A stretch of 64,000 nt of DNA, from assembly GCA_029624765.1 (NCBI GenBank), contig JARSSO010000031.1, positions 1 to 64,000 of the forward strand, written 5' to 3'. Position 1 is the first letter of the stretch. Every line of letters begins with the position of its first letter. The notes under the pieces were generated by a model, which worked only from the letters and a program-made list of their open reading frames with translations, did no database searches and had not been told where the DNA came from. This document shows positions 36,609-53,147 of this stretch, one piece after another. This DNA comes from Candidatus Contendibacter sp. Its GTDB lineage: Bacteria; Pseudomonadota; Gammaproteobacteria; Competibacterales; Competibacteraceae. Made by a program: the position numbers and the translations under genes.

Positions 36609-37652
36609 ATGCCGGGACGATTCAAGATCCACTTCACCCCGCTGACCCGTCGCCGCTTCGCGCAATTTCGCGCCAACCGGCGGGGTTGGTGGTCGCTGTG
36701 GCTGTTTTTGCTGCTGTTCGGGTTGAGCCTGGGCGCGGAGTTCATCGCCAACGACCGACCCTTGCTGATTTCCTACCAGGGTTCATTCTACGCGCCGGTG
36801 TTCAAGAACTACGCCGAAACCGATTTCGGCGGGGTGTTCCCGACCGAGGCCAATTACCGCGATCCCTATCTGGCGCGACTCATCGACGAACAGGGCTGGA
36901 TGCTCTGGCCGCCGATCCGGTTTCGCTACGACACGGTCAATTACAATCTGCCGGTTCCCGCGCCGGCCCCGCCTTCCGCCGCCAACTGGCTGGGCACCGA
37001 CGACCAGGGCCGCGACGTGCTGGCGCGGTTGATCTACGGCTTGCGCCTTTCGGTGTTGTTCGGTTTGTTGCTGACCCTGACCTCCTCGGTGATCGGGGTG
37101 GCGGCGGGAGCGGTGCAGGGCTATTTCGGCGGCCGGCTGGATTTATTGTTCCAGCGCTTTCTGGAAATCTGGGGCGGGTTGCCGCAGTTGTTCATCCTGA
37201 TCATCGTCTCCAGCGTGGTGACGCCGGGGTTCTGGACCCTGTTGCTGATCCTGATGCTGTTCGGCTGGACGTCGCTGGTGGGGGTGGTGCGGGCGGAATT
37301 CCTGCGCGCCCGCAATTTCGATTACGTCCGCGCCGCCCGCGCCCTGGGGATGAGCGACGGGCGGATCATGTTCAAGCATGTGTTGCCGAACGCGATGGTG
37401 GCGACTTTAACCTTCATGCCGTTCATCCTGTCCGGTTCCATCGTCGCCCTGACTGCGTTGGATTTCCTGGGGCTGGGTCTGCCGCCGGGCTCCGCCTCGC
37501 TGGGCGATCTGCTGCGCCAGGGCAAGGACAATCTGCAAGCGCCGTGGCTGGGAATCAGCGGTTTCGTGGTGGTGGCGCTGATGCTCAGCCTGCTGGTGTT
37601 CGTCGGCGAGGCGGTGCGGGATGCCTTTGATCCGAGGAAAAGTGTACTCTAG
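36609..37652 (+). CDS. yejE: Peptide ABC transporter permease YejE
   Basis: YejE is the second permease of the YejABEF peptide transporter. The 347-residue protein has the diagnostic RFRANRRGWWSLWLFLLL-type start, ANWLGTDDQGRDVLARLIYG and the coupling segment RNFDYVRAARALGMSDGR. It ends GEAVRDAFDPRKSVL, almost identical in pattern to E. coli YejE. It begins 3 bases after yejB. No substrate-binding (YejA) or ATPase (YejF) gene is adjacent, so these must be encoded elsewhere. Confidence 0.92.
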   Translation: MPGRFKIHFTPLTRRRFAQFRANRRGWWSLWLFLLLFGLSLGAEFIANDRPLLISYQGSFYAPVFKNYAETDFGGVFPTEANYRDPYLARLIDEQGWMLWPPIRFRYDTVNYNLPVPAPAPPSAANWLGTDDQGRDVLARLIYGLRLSVLFGLLLTLTSSVIGVAAGAVQGYFGGRLDLLFQRFLEIWGGLPQLFILIIVSSVVTPGFWTLLLILMLFGWTSLVGVVRAEFLRARNFDYVRAARALGMSDGRIMFKHVLPNAMVATLTFMPFILSGSIVALTALDFLGLGLPPGSASLGDLLRQGKDNLQAPWLGISGFVVVALMLSLLVFVGEAVRDAFDPRKSVL

Positions 37653-37820
37653 GCTTTCATGCGCCTCCCAAGAAAGCAGGGGTACGCCATGACGGATTTG
37701 TTCTCGGTTCTTTCCGCTGTCGTTCGACAAGCTTCCGCGTTGCGGGTGATCGTGCGCTTGCGGCCGGCCATGAGCGACGGGCTGGTTTATCCGCCCACTT
37801 ACGACAAGGGGCAACAAAGG

Positions 37821-37879
37821 TGGGCGCCGCCCATCTTTTCCATCATCCGACGCTACCGCAATGGCGGGCCATGCCCGCC
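37821..37879. repeat. REP-like palindromic elements
   Basis: Two compact inverted repeats lie close together: TGGGC-GCC-GCCCA (37821-37833) and GGCGGGC-CAT-GCCCGCC (37863-37879). They fill the space between the end of yejE and the end of the convergent bpt gene. Such elements often serve as 3' stabilisers or are dispersed as REP sequences. A short + strand frame runs through them but looks like read-through of the repeat, not a gene. Confidence 0.5.
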
Positions 37880-37924
37880 CTACGTTTTAGCACGCCACCA
37901 GCTAAACGCAGAAAGTCATTTGAA

Positions 37925-38668
37925 TCAACTTCGATCATGACTGGCCGACCCTCCCGCCATCCATGCCCACCGTTCCGTGATGAAGATTTCGTGCGGCTTG
38001 AAGCGGGCCTTGTAGGCCATCTTGCCACAGGGCTCCACCCAGTAGCCGAGATACACCCACTTCAGCCCCAGCCGGCGCGCTTCCGCGATCTGCCACAGAA
38101 TGGCTTGGGTACCCAGGCCGCGCGTCTCCTGCAGTGGATCGAAAAAGGTGTAAACCGCCGACAACCCATCGCCCAGCCGATCCACCACCGCCACCGCCAG
38201 CAATTCCCGGTCGCGGCGAAATTCGCACAGCCAGGTCGGGCACCAGCGCGAGGCGATGAAGGACCAGTAGTGGTCCGGGCTCGCCGGGTCCATGCCGCCG
38301 CCGGGGTGGCGGAGCGCGATGTAGCGGGCGAACAGCTCAAAATGTTCGTCCTGGAACGTTGCGTCCAGCACCCGCGCCTGTAGATCCCGATTGCGCGCCC
38401 AGATGCGCCGCTGCGCGCGATTCGGCTGGAACCGCTCCACCGGAATGCGCAACGACCGGCAGGCCGCGCAGCCCCGACAGTGGGGCCGGTAAACATGATC
38501 GCCGCTGCGCCGGAAGCCCAGGTCCGCCAATCGGGTATAGAGCCGGTCGTCGGTGGCCGCCGGATCGGCCACCAGGTTGCGCGCCCGCCGGCTCGGCAGA
38601 TAGCTGCACGGATACTCGGTGGTCAGGAACATGCGCAGGTCGTACAGCGAATCGCGGGGGTTGCTCAT
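37925..38668 (-). CDS. bpt: Aspartate/glutamate leucyltransferase (Bpt)
   Basis: Bpt adds leucine from Leu-tRNA to proteins with N-terminal Asp or Glu, marking them for ClpAP through the N-degron pathway. The 247-residue protein has TTEYPCSYLPSRRARNLVAD, YRPHCRGCAACRSLRIPV with conserved cysteines, and the DUPLI-like core VYTFFDPLQETRGLGTQAI. The end KMAYKARFKPHEIF is characteristic. It overlaps aat by 4 bases. The two transferases are often neighbours in proteobacteria. Confidence 0.92.
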   Translation of the reverse strand: MSNPRDSLYDLRMFLTTEYPCSYLPSRRARNLVADPAATDDRLYTRLADLGFRRSGDHVYRPHCRGCAACRSLRIPVERFQPNRAQRRIWARNRDLQARVLDATFQDEHFELFARYIALRHPGGGMDPASPDHYWSFIASRWCPTWLCEFRRDRELLAVAVVDRLGDGLSAVYTFFDPLQETRGLGTQAILWQIAEARRLGLKWVYLGYWVEPCGKMAYKARFKPHEIFITERWAWMAGGSASHDRS

Positions 38669-39405
38669 GGCGGCGCGGGAGGGGGCAACAGGTCGGCGAA
38701 CAGGTCGTCATCGAGGCGCCAGGGTCCATCCCGGCCGGGCAGAGGGCAGTACCGGTCCAGCAACCGCAGAAAGGTGGCGCGGGCGATTTCGATCGCGCCC
38801 ATGCGCGCCAGATGCTCGGTGCGCACCTGGCAGTCGATCAGGGCGAATTCCCAGCGGCGCAGTTGCGCGGCCAGCAGAACCAGCGCGACCTTGGACGCGT
38901 CGCTCATCGTGCTGAACATGGATTCGCCGAAGAACGCCCGGCCCACCGCGACGCCGTACAGACCACCCACCAGCTCGGTTCCATGCCAGGTTTCGATGGA
39001 ATGGGCATGGCCGAGCCGGTGCAATCGACAATAGGCCCGATGCATCTCCGAAGTGATCCAGGTGCCGGCCATCTGGCCGGGGCGCGGCGCGGCGCAGGCG
39101 GCGATAATCGCTTCGAAGGCCGTGTCGGCGGTGAGGGTGAACCGACCTTTTTTCAGTGTCTGGCGCAGGCTGCGCGAAACGTTGACCGATTCCGGAAACA
39201 GCACCAGCCGGGGGTTCGGCGACCACCACAGGATCGGCTGGCCGACGGAGTACCAGGGAAAGATGCCCTGTCGATAGGCCCGCAGCAGTCGGCGCGGCGC
39301 CAGGCTGCCGCCGACGGCCAGCAGGCCGTCGGGTTCGGTCAGGGCGCGATCCGGCGGCGGAAACGGCTGGCTGTCGTCATGCGGATCCAGCCACGGCAGG
39401 CGCAT
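38665..39405 (-). CDS. aat: Leucyl/phenylalanyl-tRNA-protein transferase
   Basis: Aat attaches leucine or phenylalanine to N-terminal Lys or Arg of proteins, creating primary destabilising residues for ClpS/ClpAP. The 246-residue protein shows GLLAVGGSLAPRRLLRAYRQGIFPW (read across two segments), WWSPNPRLVLFP, the TWITSEMHRAY region and GGLYGVAVGRAFFGESMFS with the catalytic-site glutamate. Length is normal for the family. It overlaps bpt downstream (ATGA) and the FemAB/GNAT-like gene upstream by 29 bases, giving a three-gene operon. Confidence 0.95.
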   Translation of the reverse strand: MRLPWLDPHDDSQPFPPPDRALTEPDGLLAVGGSLAPRRLLRAYRQGIFPWYSVGQPILWWSPNPRLVLFPESVNVSRSLRQTLKKGRFTLTADTAFEAIIAACAAPRPGQMAGTWITSEMHRAYCRLHRLGHAHSIETWHGTELVGGLYGVAVGRAFFGESMFSTMSDASKVALVLLAAQLRRWEFALIDCQVRTEHLARMGAIEIARATFLRLLDRYCPLPGRDGPWRLDDDLFADLLPPPAPP

Positions 39406-40552
39406 CGGGCGTCACCTCGTCACGATAGGGCGAATGTTGCAGCAAGTCGCGGGCGTATTCGCGCACCGCCGGCGTTTCGCGGGCAAGAAAGTCGGCGATG
39501 GCCTGGCGAAAACCGGAATGCGCGATCCAGTGGGCGGAATGGGTCAAGGTGGGCAGAAACCCCCGGTAAATCTTATGTTCGCCCTGCGCGCCTGGCTCGA
39601 AACGTTGCAGTCCTTGGTCGATACAGTATTCCAAGCCCTGATAGTAGCAGGCTTCGAAGTGCAGGCTGTCGTAATCGGCCCGGCAGCCCCAGTGCCGGCC
39701 GTAGAGCGTGCTGGCGTCGCGAAAGCTGATGGCGGCGGCGACTTCGCGGCCTTGCGCGAACGCCAGGACCAGCATCAACCGCTCGCCCAGGGTTTCGGCG
39801 ATTTCCTGGAAGAAGGGCAAGGTCAGGGTCGGAACGCCGCCCAGCCGCTGGAAGGTGGAGCAGTAGAAATCATGGACGCCGCGCCACTGGGCTTCGCTCA
39901 ATTCCCGTCCGGTCAACACCCGCAGTTCCAGTCCGGCTTCACGCACCCGGCGACGCTCTCGGTGGATGTTCTTGCGCCGCTTGGCGGTGAGGGTGTCCAG
40001 AAAATCCTGAAAATCCCGATAACCGCGATTATGCCAGTGGAACTGACAACCCAGCCGGGGCAGGAAACCCAGGGCGTGCAGGCGGTCGAGTTCGGTCGGC
40101 GGCGGAAACAGCCAGTGGATCGAGGACCAGCGTCGGCGCCGAGCCTCGTCCAGAACGTGCTCGACGATGGTTCGCGCGGCGTCCTCGGGCGCGGGTTGGT
40201 CGGGCGCCAGCAACAATCGGGGACTGGTGGCTGGGGTATAGGGAATGGCGCCGACCAGCTTGGGATAATAGGGCAGGCGATGGCGCCGGTAAGCTTCCGC
40301 CCAGCCCCAGTCGAACACGAATTCGCCATAGGAGTTGAATTTCAGATACAGCGGGGCCGCGCCCAGCAGCCGTCCCCGCCCGTCCCGACAGATCACGTGC
40401 CAGGGTAGCCAACCGGTGGACTCGCCGACGCACTGGTGGCGTTCCAGGGCGCTCAGGAATTCGTGGCTGAGAAACGGATTCTGCTCGGGAACCAGGGCGT
40501 TCCACTCGGCGGCGGGAAGATCGCTCAGGGCGTCGAGACGTTGGATGCGCAT
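39377..40552 (-). CDS. FemAB-like / GNAT-superfamily protein (PF04339 type)
   Basis: The 391-residue protein resembles the PF04339 'FemAB_like' group, whose members share the GNAT fold of peptidoglycan aminoacyltransferases. Features are FLSHEFLSALERHQCVGEST near the N-terminus, FNSYGEFVFDWGWAEAYRRH, and TAKRRKNIHRERRRVREAG. A C-terminal part runs GCRADYDSLHFEACYYQG with FEPGAQGEHK. Start ATG 40552 follows the family; earlier codons are arginine-rich and not conserved. The gene overlaps aat, itself a GNAT-fold aminoacyl-tRNA transferase. The substrate is unknown, but this neighbourhood is recurrent. Confidence 0.8.
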   Translation of the reverse strand: MRIQRLDALSDLPAAEWNALVPEQNPFLSHEFLSALERHQCVGESTGWLPWHVICRDGRGRLLGAAPLYLKFNSYGEFVFDWGWAEAYRRHRLPYYPKLVGAIPYTPATSPRLLLAPDQPAPEDAARTIVEHVLDEARRRRWSSIHWLFPPPTELDRLHALGFLPRLGCQFHWHNRGYRDFQDFLDTLTAKRRKNIHRERRRVREAGLELRVLTGRELSEAQWRGVHDFYCSTFQRLGGVPTLTLPFFQEIAETLGERLMLVLAFAQGREVAAAISFRDASTLYGRHWGCRADYDSLHFEACYYQGLEYCIDQGLQRFEPGAQGEHKIYRGFLPTLTHSAHWIAHSGFRQAIADFLARETPAVREYARDLLQHSPYRDEVTPDAPAVAGSA

Positions 40553-40605
40553 GGGGCGGGATCGGAGGGAAGCGGCATCGGCGCGCGAAGGGGGCAAGCG
40601 TTCAC

Positions 40606-41541
40606 TTACGTTGGTTGGAACCCGGAACGGGGCATCGGTTCGCCGGGGCCGTCGCGCAGCCGACAATCGAACAGCACGTCCTCACCCATGAGGTAGCGGC
40701 GATGGCGGGGCCGCAGACCCTGGGATAGATCGGCGATAGCCGGCAGCGTGACGCCAGGCCGACCAGAGCCGATGATCAACGGCGCGACGGTGATTTGCAG
40801 CCGGTCCAGCAACCCCTGTTCCAAAAACGCCGAGACGGTCAGGCCGCCGCCCTCGATGAAAATGGCGAACAACCGGCGTTCCCACAACCTCTGCAACAAC
40901 GCCCGCGGGTTAAGCCTGGAGCCTTGCATCGGCACGCCGACGAGTTCCGCTTCCCCCGGCGCGGGTTGGTCGATTCGCCCCTCGGCGCAAACCAGCAGGG
41001 TCGGCGCGGTTCGGTCGTGGAACAGGCCATGGTCGGCGGCGAGCCGGCGGCGGGGATCGAGAACGACCCGTACCGGATGCGGGCCGACCACCCGGCGGGT
41101 CGTCAGTTGCGGATCGTCGCATTCCACCGTGCCCGCGCCCACCACGACGGCGTCGCAGACCGCCCGCATCCGGTGCAAGTGGGTCAGGTTCTCGGGACCG
41201 GTCACGTAGCGGGACACTCCGTTGGCGGTGGCGATGCGCCCATCCAGGCTTTGCCCGAGGTGCGCCACCGTCAAAGGCCGGCCGGGGCCGGCCAGCGCCA
41301 TGGGCAGGTAGAGGTCCAGCAGTTCCGCGCTGGCGGCGGCCAGCGGCGTTCGGGCGGTCCAGGCCGCGTCGGCGGCGATCTCCAGCAATGCGGCGGGATC
41401 GGCGGCGGGCGTCACCGCCGGCTGACCGTCGGGGTCCAGGCGCAGGCCGCAGCGCGCGGGGACCGTCGCCGCCTCCCGAACGTGGCGGCGCAGCGCCAGC
41501 AGCAACGACCAGACCCGATCCGGCGCCAGGGTGGGAGTCAT
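40606..41541 (-). CDS. RibD C-terminal-domain reductase (no deaminase domain)
   Basis: The 311-residue protein has the RibD-C / dihydrofolate-reductase-like fold from about residue 88: TVAHLGQSLDGRIAT, RAVCDAVVVGAGTVECDDPQL and IFIEGGGLTVSAFLEQGLLD. RibD-C domains reduce the ribosylamino-pyrimidine in riboflavin synthesis with NADPH. The N-terminal 85 residues lack the zinc deaminase motif of true RibD, so this is probably a paralogue used elsewhere. Its start overlaps the upstream FkbM gene by 4 bases. No riboflavin genes are near. Confidence 0.82.
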   Translation of the reverse strand: MTPTLAPDRVWSLLLALRRHVREAATVPARCGLRLDPDGQPAVTPAADPAALLEIAADAAWTARTPLAAASAELLDLYLPMALAGPGRPLTVAHLGQSLDGRIATANGVSRYVTGPENLTHLHRMRAVCDAVVVGAGTVECDDPQLTTRRVVGPHPVRVVLDPRRRLAADHGLFHDRTAPTLLVCAEGRIDQPAPGEAELVGVPMQGSRLNPRALLQRLWERRLFAIFIEGGGLTVSAFLEQGLLDRLQITVAPLIIGSGRPGVTLPAIADLSQGLRPRHRRYLMGEDVLFDCRLRDGPGEPMPRSGFQPT

Positions 41542-42296
41542 GCCGTCCGCAACCGGGCGTAAAGGTCGCCGGAATCACCCAGCCCGGCGAGCGTATCGAG
41601 CCAGGCCAGGCAGGCATCGGCGTTGAGCCAGGCCGGAGCGCGCAGGCGCTGTGCCTCGCCCACCGATCCGTTGAATTCGTAGGGTCCCAGCGTCGCCAGA
41701 TACGCCACGCAAGCCCGCGCCGCGTCCAGATCGACCCGCAGATATTCGAAGGACAGGGCTCGAATGGGCTGGGTCAATCCTTTCAACACGTTCAGTTCAT
41801 AGCCCTCCACGTCGATCTTGCAGAATGCCGGCGGGCCGTGCGCGGCGATCAGTTGATCCAGGGTGGTGATCGGCACGGATACGGCGGTGTCCCAGCGCAC
41901 CCGCTTGAAACCGCGCTCCCGTTGCATCGCCGCGATCCAGGCCGGCGACAGGCTGCTCACGGTGGGAGTACGGGCGCTGAGGAGCAGCCTGGCCACGCCG
42001 GGCGCGGCGCCGACCGCCTGTTCGATCAGGGTGATGCGAGGATTACGGACGAACCAGCGGCGCAGCAGGGCCATGCAATGCGGTTGCGGCTCCACCGCCA
42101 CGATCCGCGCGCCCAGCGGCAGCCAGGCCCGCAGCCGGCTGCCGACGTGCGCCCCGATGTCGAAGCAGAGATCGCCGGGTCGGATGAAAGTGGCGTAGAA
42201 CCGGGTCAACCGACGCCGGCGCAGCGGAATGCCATGGTACATCAGCACCGAGCGCCACAGTCCCAGTCGGCGCGCCCAACGATTTTGAAACGTCAT
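41538..42296 (-). CDS. FkbM-family SAM-dependent methyltransferase
   Basis: The 252-residue protein carries the class I SAM-binding motif CFDIGAHVGSRLRAWL, ARIVAVEPQPHCMALLRR and FCKIDVEGYELNVLKGL. The last is the FkbM-family hallmark. Such enzymes O-methylate sugars, polyketides or other small molecules. The gene overlaps the RibD-C reductase gene (ATGA) and starts 6 bases after a 50-codon membrane-miniprotein gene, so three genes may form one transcript. The substrate is not evident. Confidence 0.88.
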   Translation of the reverse strand: MTFQNRWARRLGLWRSVLMYHGIPLRRRRLTRFYATFIRPGDLCFDIGAHVGSRLRAWLPLGARIVAVEPQPHCMALLRRWFVRNPRITLIEQAVGAAPGVARLLLSARTPTVSSLSPAWIAAMQRERGFKRVRWDTAVSVPITTLDQLIAAHGPPAFCKIDVEGYELNVLKGLTQPIRALSFEYLRVDLDAARACVAYLATLGPYEFNGSVGEAQRLRAPAWLNADACLAWLDTLAGLGDSGDLYARLRTA

Positions 42297-42302
42297 GGTC
42301 GG

Positions 42303-42455
42303 CTACACGAAGGTGAACAGGAGGGTGGCGAGAAAACCGGCGATGGTGGCCAGCCCAACGGCCGGCCCGCCGGCTTCACCCCAGTTCGGCCGGGGAATGG
42401 CGTGGCCGAAGCCGCTGGCGGTCGCGCGGCGTGACGGGTGACGTTCGGTGACCAT
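42303..42455 (-). CDS. 50-residue predicted membrane miniprotein
   Basis: This short gene starts at ATG 42455 with AAGAGGA upstream and ends at TAG 42303. The first half is basic and polar ([20 protein letters not shown]); the end, [20 protein letters not shown] with three more residues, is a single hydrophobic helix at the C-terminus, as in tail-anchored or small bitopic proteins. It lies 6 bases before fkbM in the same orientation. I recognise no family. Real coding is supported by the ribosome-binding site, the spacing and the protein-like composition. Confidence 0.5.
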   Translation of the reverse strand: MVTERHPSRRATASGFGHAIPRPNWGEAGGPAVGLATIAGFLATLLFTFV

Positions 42456-42638
42456 CGACCGATTCCTCTTCGGTTACTGACGAACAGTATAACGGCGCGC
42501 ACCGTTCGACGGATGGGGGGCTTTGGTTCGTATCTTTCGAAAGGTGGATTGCGCGCGCTGATGAAATCTTTAATCATTGAAATCGTTCCGACCGCGTTGC
42601 TCCGCCAGGGGACGGAGGGTGAGGGGGCATACCCAATT

Positions 42639-47503
<4,865 letters not shown>

Positions 47504-47507
<4 letters not shown>

Positions 47508-49549
47508 TGGGAAACACCGAACTGCTGCTGCTCGTCGACGACGACGTGGACAACCTGAAGATATTATCCGGCCTGCTGAAGCGCGAGTATCGGATCAAGG
47601 TGGCGCGTGGCGGTCGCGAGGCGCTGCGTCTGGCCGAGGGAGAACCGACCCCCGATCTGATCCTGCTGGACGTGATAATGCCGGAGATGGATGGCTATAC
47701 GGTCTGCGAGCGTCTCAAGTCCAATCCCCGGACCCGGGATGTTCCGGTCATCTTTCTGACCGGCAAGACCGAGGCCGAGGACGAGGCACGGGGATTCCAG
47801 GCCGGCGCGGTGGATTACGTCGCCAAACCCGTCAATCCACCGGTGCTCTGGGCCCGGGTAAAGGCGCAACTGGCCTTGGCGGCGCAACTTCGGCATGCGC
47901 GCGAGGAACTGAGCGAGGCCGATCATCGGATCAGCCGGGTCACGGACGAGCGGGACCGGATCGAAATCCGGCGGCGGCGGCTGTACGAGCAGCAGCAGGC
48001 GTTGCTGGCGATCGCTCGGGCGGCGCTGCTCGATCTCTCCCTGGAAAACTATCTCGGGATCGTCCTGGAGGTGTTGGAGGCGGTGCCTTGGCTCAAGGTC
48101 GACGCGCGCGGGATGCTCTTCCTGACCAACCGCAAGGGCGAGTTGATCCAGGTCGCCCAACGCGGCTTGGGCGAAGCGCAACGCCCGGCCCGCGCCAAGG
48201 CGCTGGCGGGTTCTTGCGTCTGCGACCGGGCCCGCGTGGAGATGAAACCGCTGTTCTTTTCCCGATTGAGCGACTGTCTCGGCAACCGCTTGCAAGTGGA
48301 CGCGGACGATGCCGGTTGCCATGCCCTGCCGCTGATCGAGGGAAATCGCGTTTATGGAGTCTTGGCCATTCTTTCGCCACCGGAAGCCCAGCCTGTGGAA
48401 GAAACTTCCCAGTTCATGGCGGACGTGGCGGACATCTTCACCAACCTCGTCAGGCGCCGGCAAATGGAAGAGACGATGCGGATCAGCCGGCTGGAAGTCC
48501 AGATGGCCCGCAACGAGATCGTCCAAAAGCTTGGCGTCGCGGCCGAATTCCGGGATGTGGAGACCGGCCTGCACGTTTTGCGCATGAGTCAATACGCGCG
48601 GGTGGTCGCGCGGGTCCTGGGTTGCGACGAAGCGACCTGCGCGTTGATCGAACTGGCCGCGCCCATGCACGACGTGGGCAAGATTGGGATCGAGGATCGG
48701 ATTCTCAGAAAGCCGGGCAAACTGACCGATGAGGAATTCGCGGCCATGAAGCAACATCCCATCATCGGCGGCCGAATCCTGGAGGGGGACGATCCGCTGA
48801 TCCGGATGGGGCGGGAAATCGCCTTGACCCATCACGAGAAGTGGGATGGCAGCGGATATCCCAACGGTCTGAGCGGAGAAGAGATTCCTTTCTCCGGCCG
48901 GGTCTGCGCGGTGGCGGACGTGTTCGACGCCTTGACCACCAAACGGCCGTACAAGGAGGCATGGCCGTTGGAGAAGGCCATGGCGTTGATCGTGGATGGA
49001 GCGGGCAAGGCGTTCGACCCGAAGGTGGTCGCGGCTTTTCAAAAGGCCCTGCCGGAGATTTTGGCGATCAAGGTCCGGTACCAGGATGACGCCATCAATC
49101 CCGGGGACGTGTTGCCGGCGCCGAGCGCCCACGCCAACGGGAACGTTTGGCTTCCCTGGCGGGACAGCTATTCGGTGGGGATCGACATCATCGACGAACA
49201 CCATCGCTACCTGCTCGACTGGACGAACCGGGTTTACCAGGCTGTCCACGAAAGCGCGGGGACGGTCGAGATCGCCAAGGCCCTGTTTGCCTTGGAGCAA
49301 TACGCGCGGATTCACTTCAGGGCCGAGGAGCGTCTGATGGCGGCCCATGACCACGCCGGATTGGAGTTGGAGCAACACCGCCGACAGCATCGGTCCTTCG
49401 AAACGGAACTGCGCGAGCTGCGCGAGGAAATCGGCCACAATCCCTTCGTGGTCGGGATGGGCATGGTGGAGTATCTGCGCGACTGGTTGTTCAGTCATAT
49501 CCTCGATACCGACAAGCAAAGTCTTGCGAAGCTTGCCGATCTGGCGTGA
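47504..49549 (+). CDS. Response regulator with GAF, HD-GYP phosphodiesterase and hemerythrin domains
   Basis: The 681-residue protein starts in a 4-base overlap with the sensor kinase. It begins with a receiver domain ([13 protein letters not shown]; phospho-acceptor Asp56 in [11 protein letters not shown]). A coiled coil leads to a GAF-like domain (about 165-325). The HD-GYP domain has His389-Asp390 ([11 protein letters not shown]) and Gly451-Tyr452-Pro453 (KWDGSGYP), so c-di-GMP hydrolysis should be active. The last 130 residues form a bacteriohemerythrin-like di-iron domain with [30 protein letters not shown] and [10 protein letters not shown]. It probably couples kinase signalling and oxygen or iron state to c-di-GMP level. 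Confidence 0.92.
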
Positions 49550-49706
49550 TGGCGTGCATGGTTTGGCTGAAAAGGGGGCCTCACCTCCGCTCTTCGCCCG
49601 TCGGCGGACATTGGAGTTTCCCTACGGTCTTTGTAAGCGTTCAGACCCCTCCTTCGCACCCTTGTTGAGCCGATTGGCGGGATGAATTGGTCCGCCACCC
49701 TGCCCG

Positions 49707-51113
<1,407 letters not shown>

Positions 51114-51210
51114 CGGAAAGGTCGCCTGGAGAGAAAAGGGGATGGTTGCCAGTCCCGGCCAGAGAGATAATGTCCGACCTCATTCTATCATCGGCGAAGC
51201 GGGCGCACCC

Positions 51211-52449
<1,239 letters not shown>

Positions 52450-52475
52450 AGCGCCAGGTTGCGAGGTGACGAACC

Positions 52476-53018
52476 ATGTCGCTGCGGGATGAATTGCTGA
52501 AAGCCGGATTGGTGTCGGCGGACAAGGCTAAAAAGCTGGACTCCGATGGCCGTAAGCAGGATCACCAGCGCAAGAAGAACCAGGCGCTGGCTGCGGGGGA
52601 GGCGGCGCGACAAGCGGAAGCGCGGCGGCAAGCCGAAGCCGAAGCCGTCCGCAAGCGCGAACAGGATCGCCGGCTGAACCTGGAGCGCGAGGCCGGGAAA
52701 AAGCAGCGGGAATTAGCCGCCCGTGCTCGTCAGTTGATCGACGGCCATCGGCTGAACGATACGCAAGCCGAAATCCTCTACAACTTTCTCGATAGCGATG
52801 GCCACTGGATCCGCGCTATTCGGGTCACGCCGGCCCAACGCAAGGGATTGGCGATGGGGCGATTGGCGATCCTGCGCGGCGACCGCGACGAATTCGATTT
52901 TCCGCTGACGCCGCGTGAAACCGCCATCAAGTTGAAAGAATTCGCGCCGAATCGGGTAATGGTGCTGCATCCCGAAAGCGATGGTTTCGAGACCGGGGAG
53001 GAGGAAAACTTGCCCTGA
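52476..53018 (+). CDS. DUF2058 (YaiL-type) protein
   Basis: The 180-residue protein begins MSLRDELLKAGLVSADKAKK, the standard DUF2058 start. A long charged coiled-coil rich in K, R, E, Q and A covers about residues 25-90. The conserved C-terminal domain contains AEILYNFLDSDGHWIRAIRV. E. coli YaiL is described as a nucleoprotein/polynucleotide-associated enzyme, but its reaction is not established. It lies 26 bases after serA and is probably cotranscribed with it. Confidence 0.88.
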   Translation: MSLRDELLKAGLVSADKAKKLDSDGRKQDHQRKKNQALAAGEAARQAEARRQAEAEAVRKREQDRRLNLEREAGKKQRELAARARQLIDGHRLNDTQAEILYNFLDSDGHWIRAIRVTPAQRKGLAMGRLAILRGDRDEFDFPLTPRETAIKLKEFAPNRVMVLHPESDGFETGEEENLP

Positions 53019-53147
53019 AAAGCAGGATGGTTCCATGTTTATACCGATAAATACCCGTTTTTATATCATCATCTCAAACATGCAATCGCTTAACTACCTG
53101 AGGCTCGCTTGAGTCCGTAACTTCGCGTGGCGACAAAGATTTTTCGC

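Noticed and set aside
37659-37940. Possible small + strand gene after yejE
   Set aside because: The frame runs through two palindromic repeat elements and its C-terminal part is their translation; there is no ribosome-binding site or family resemblance.
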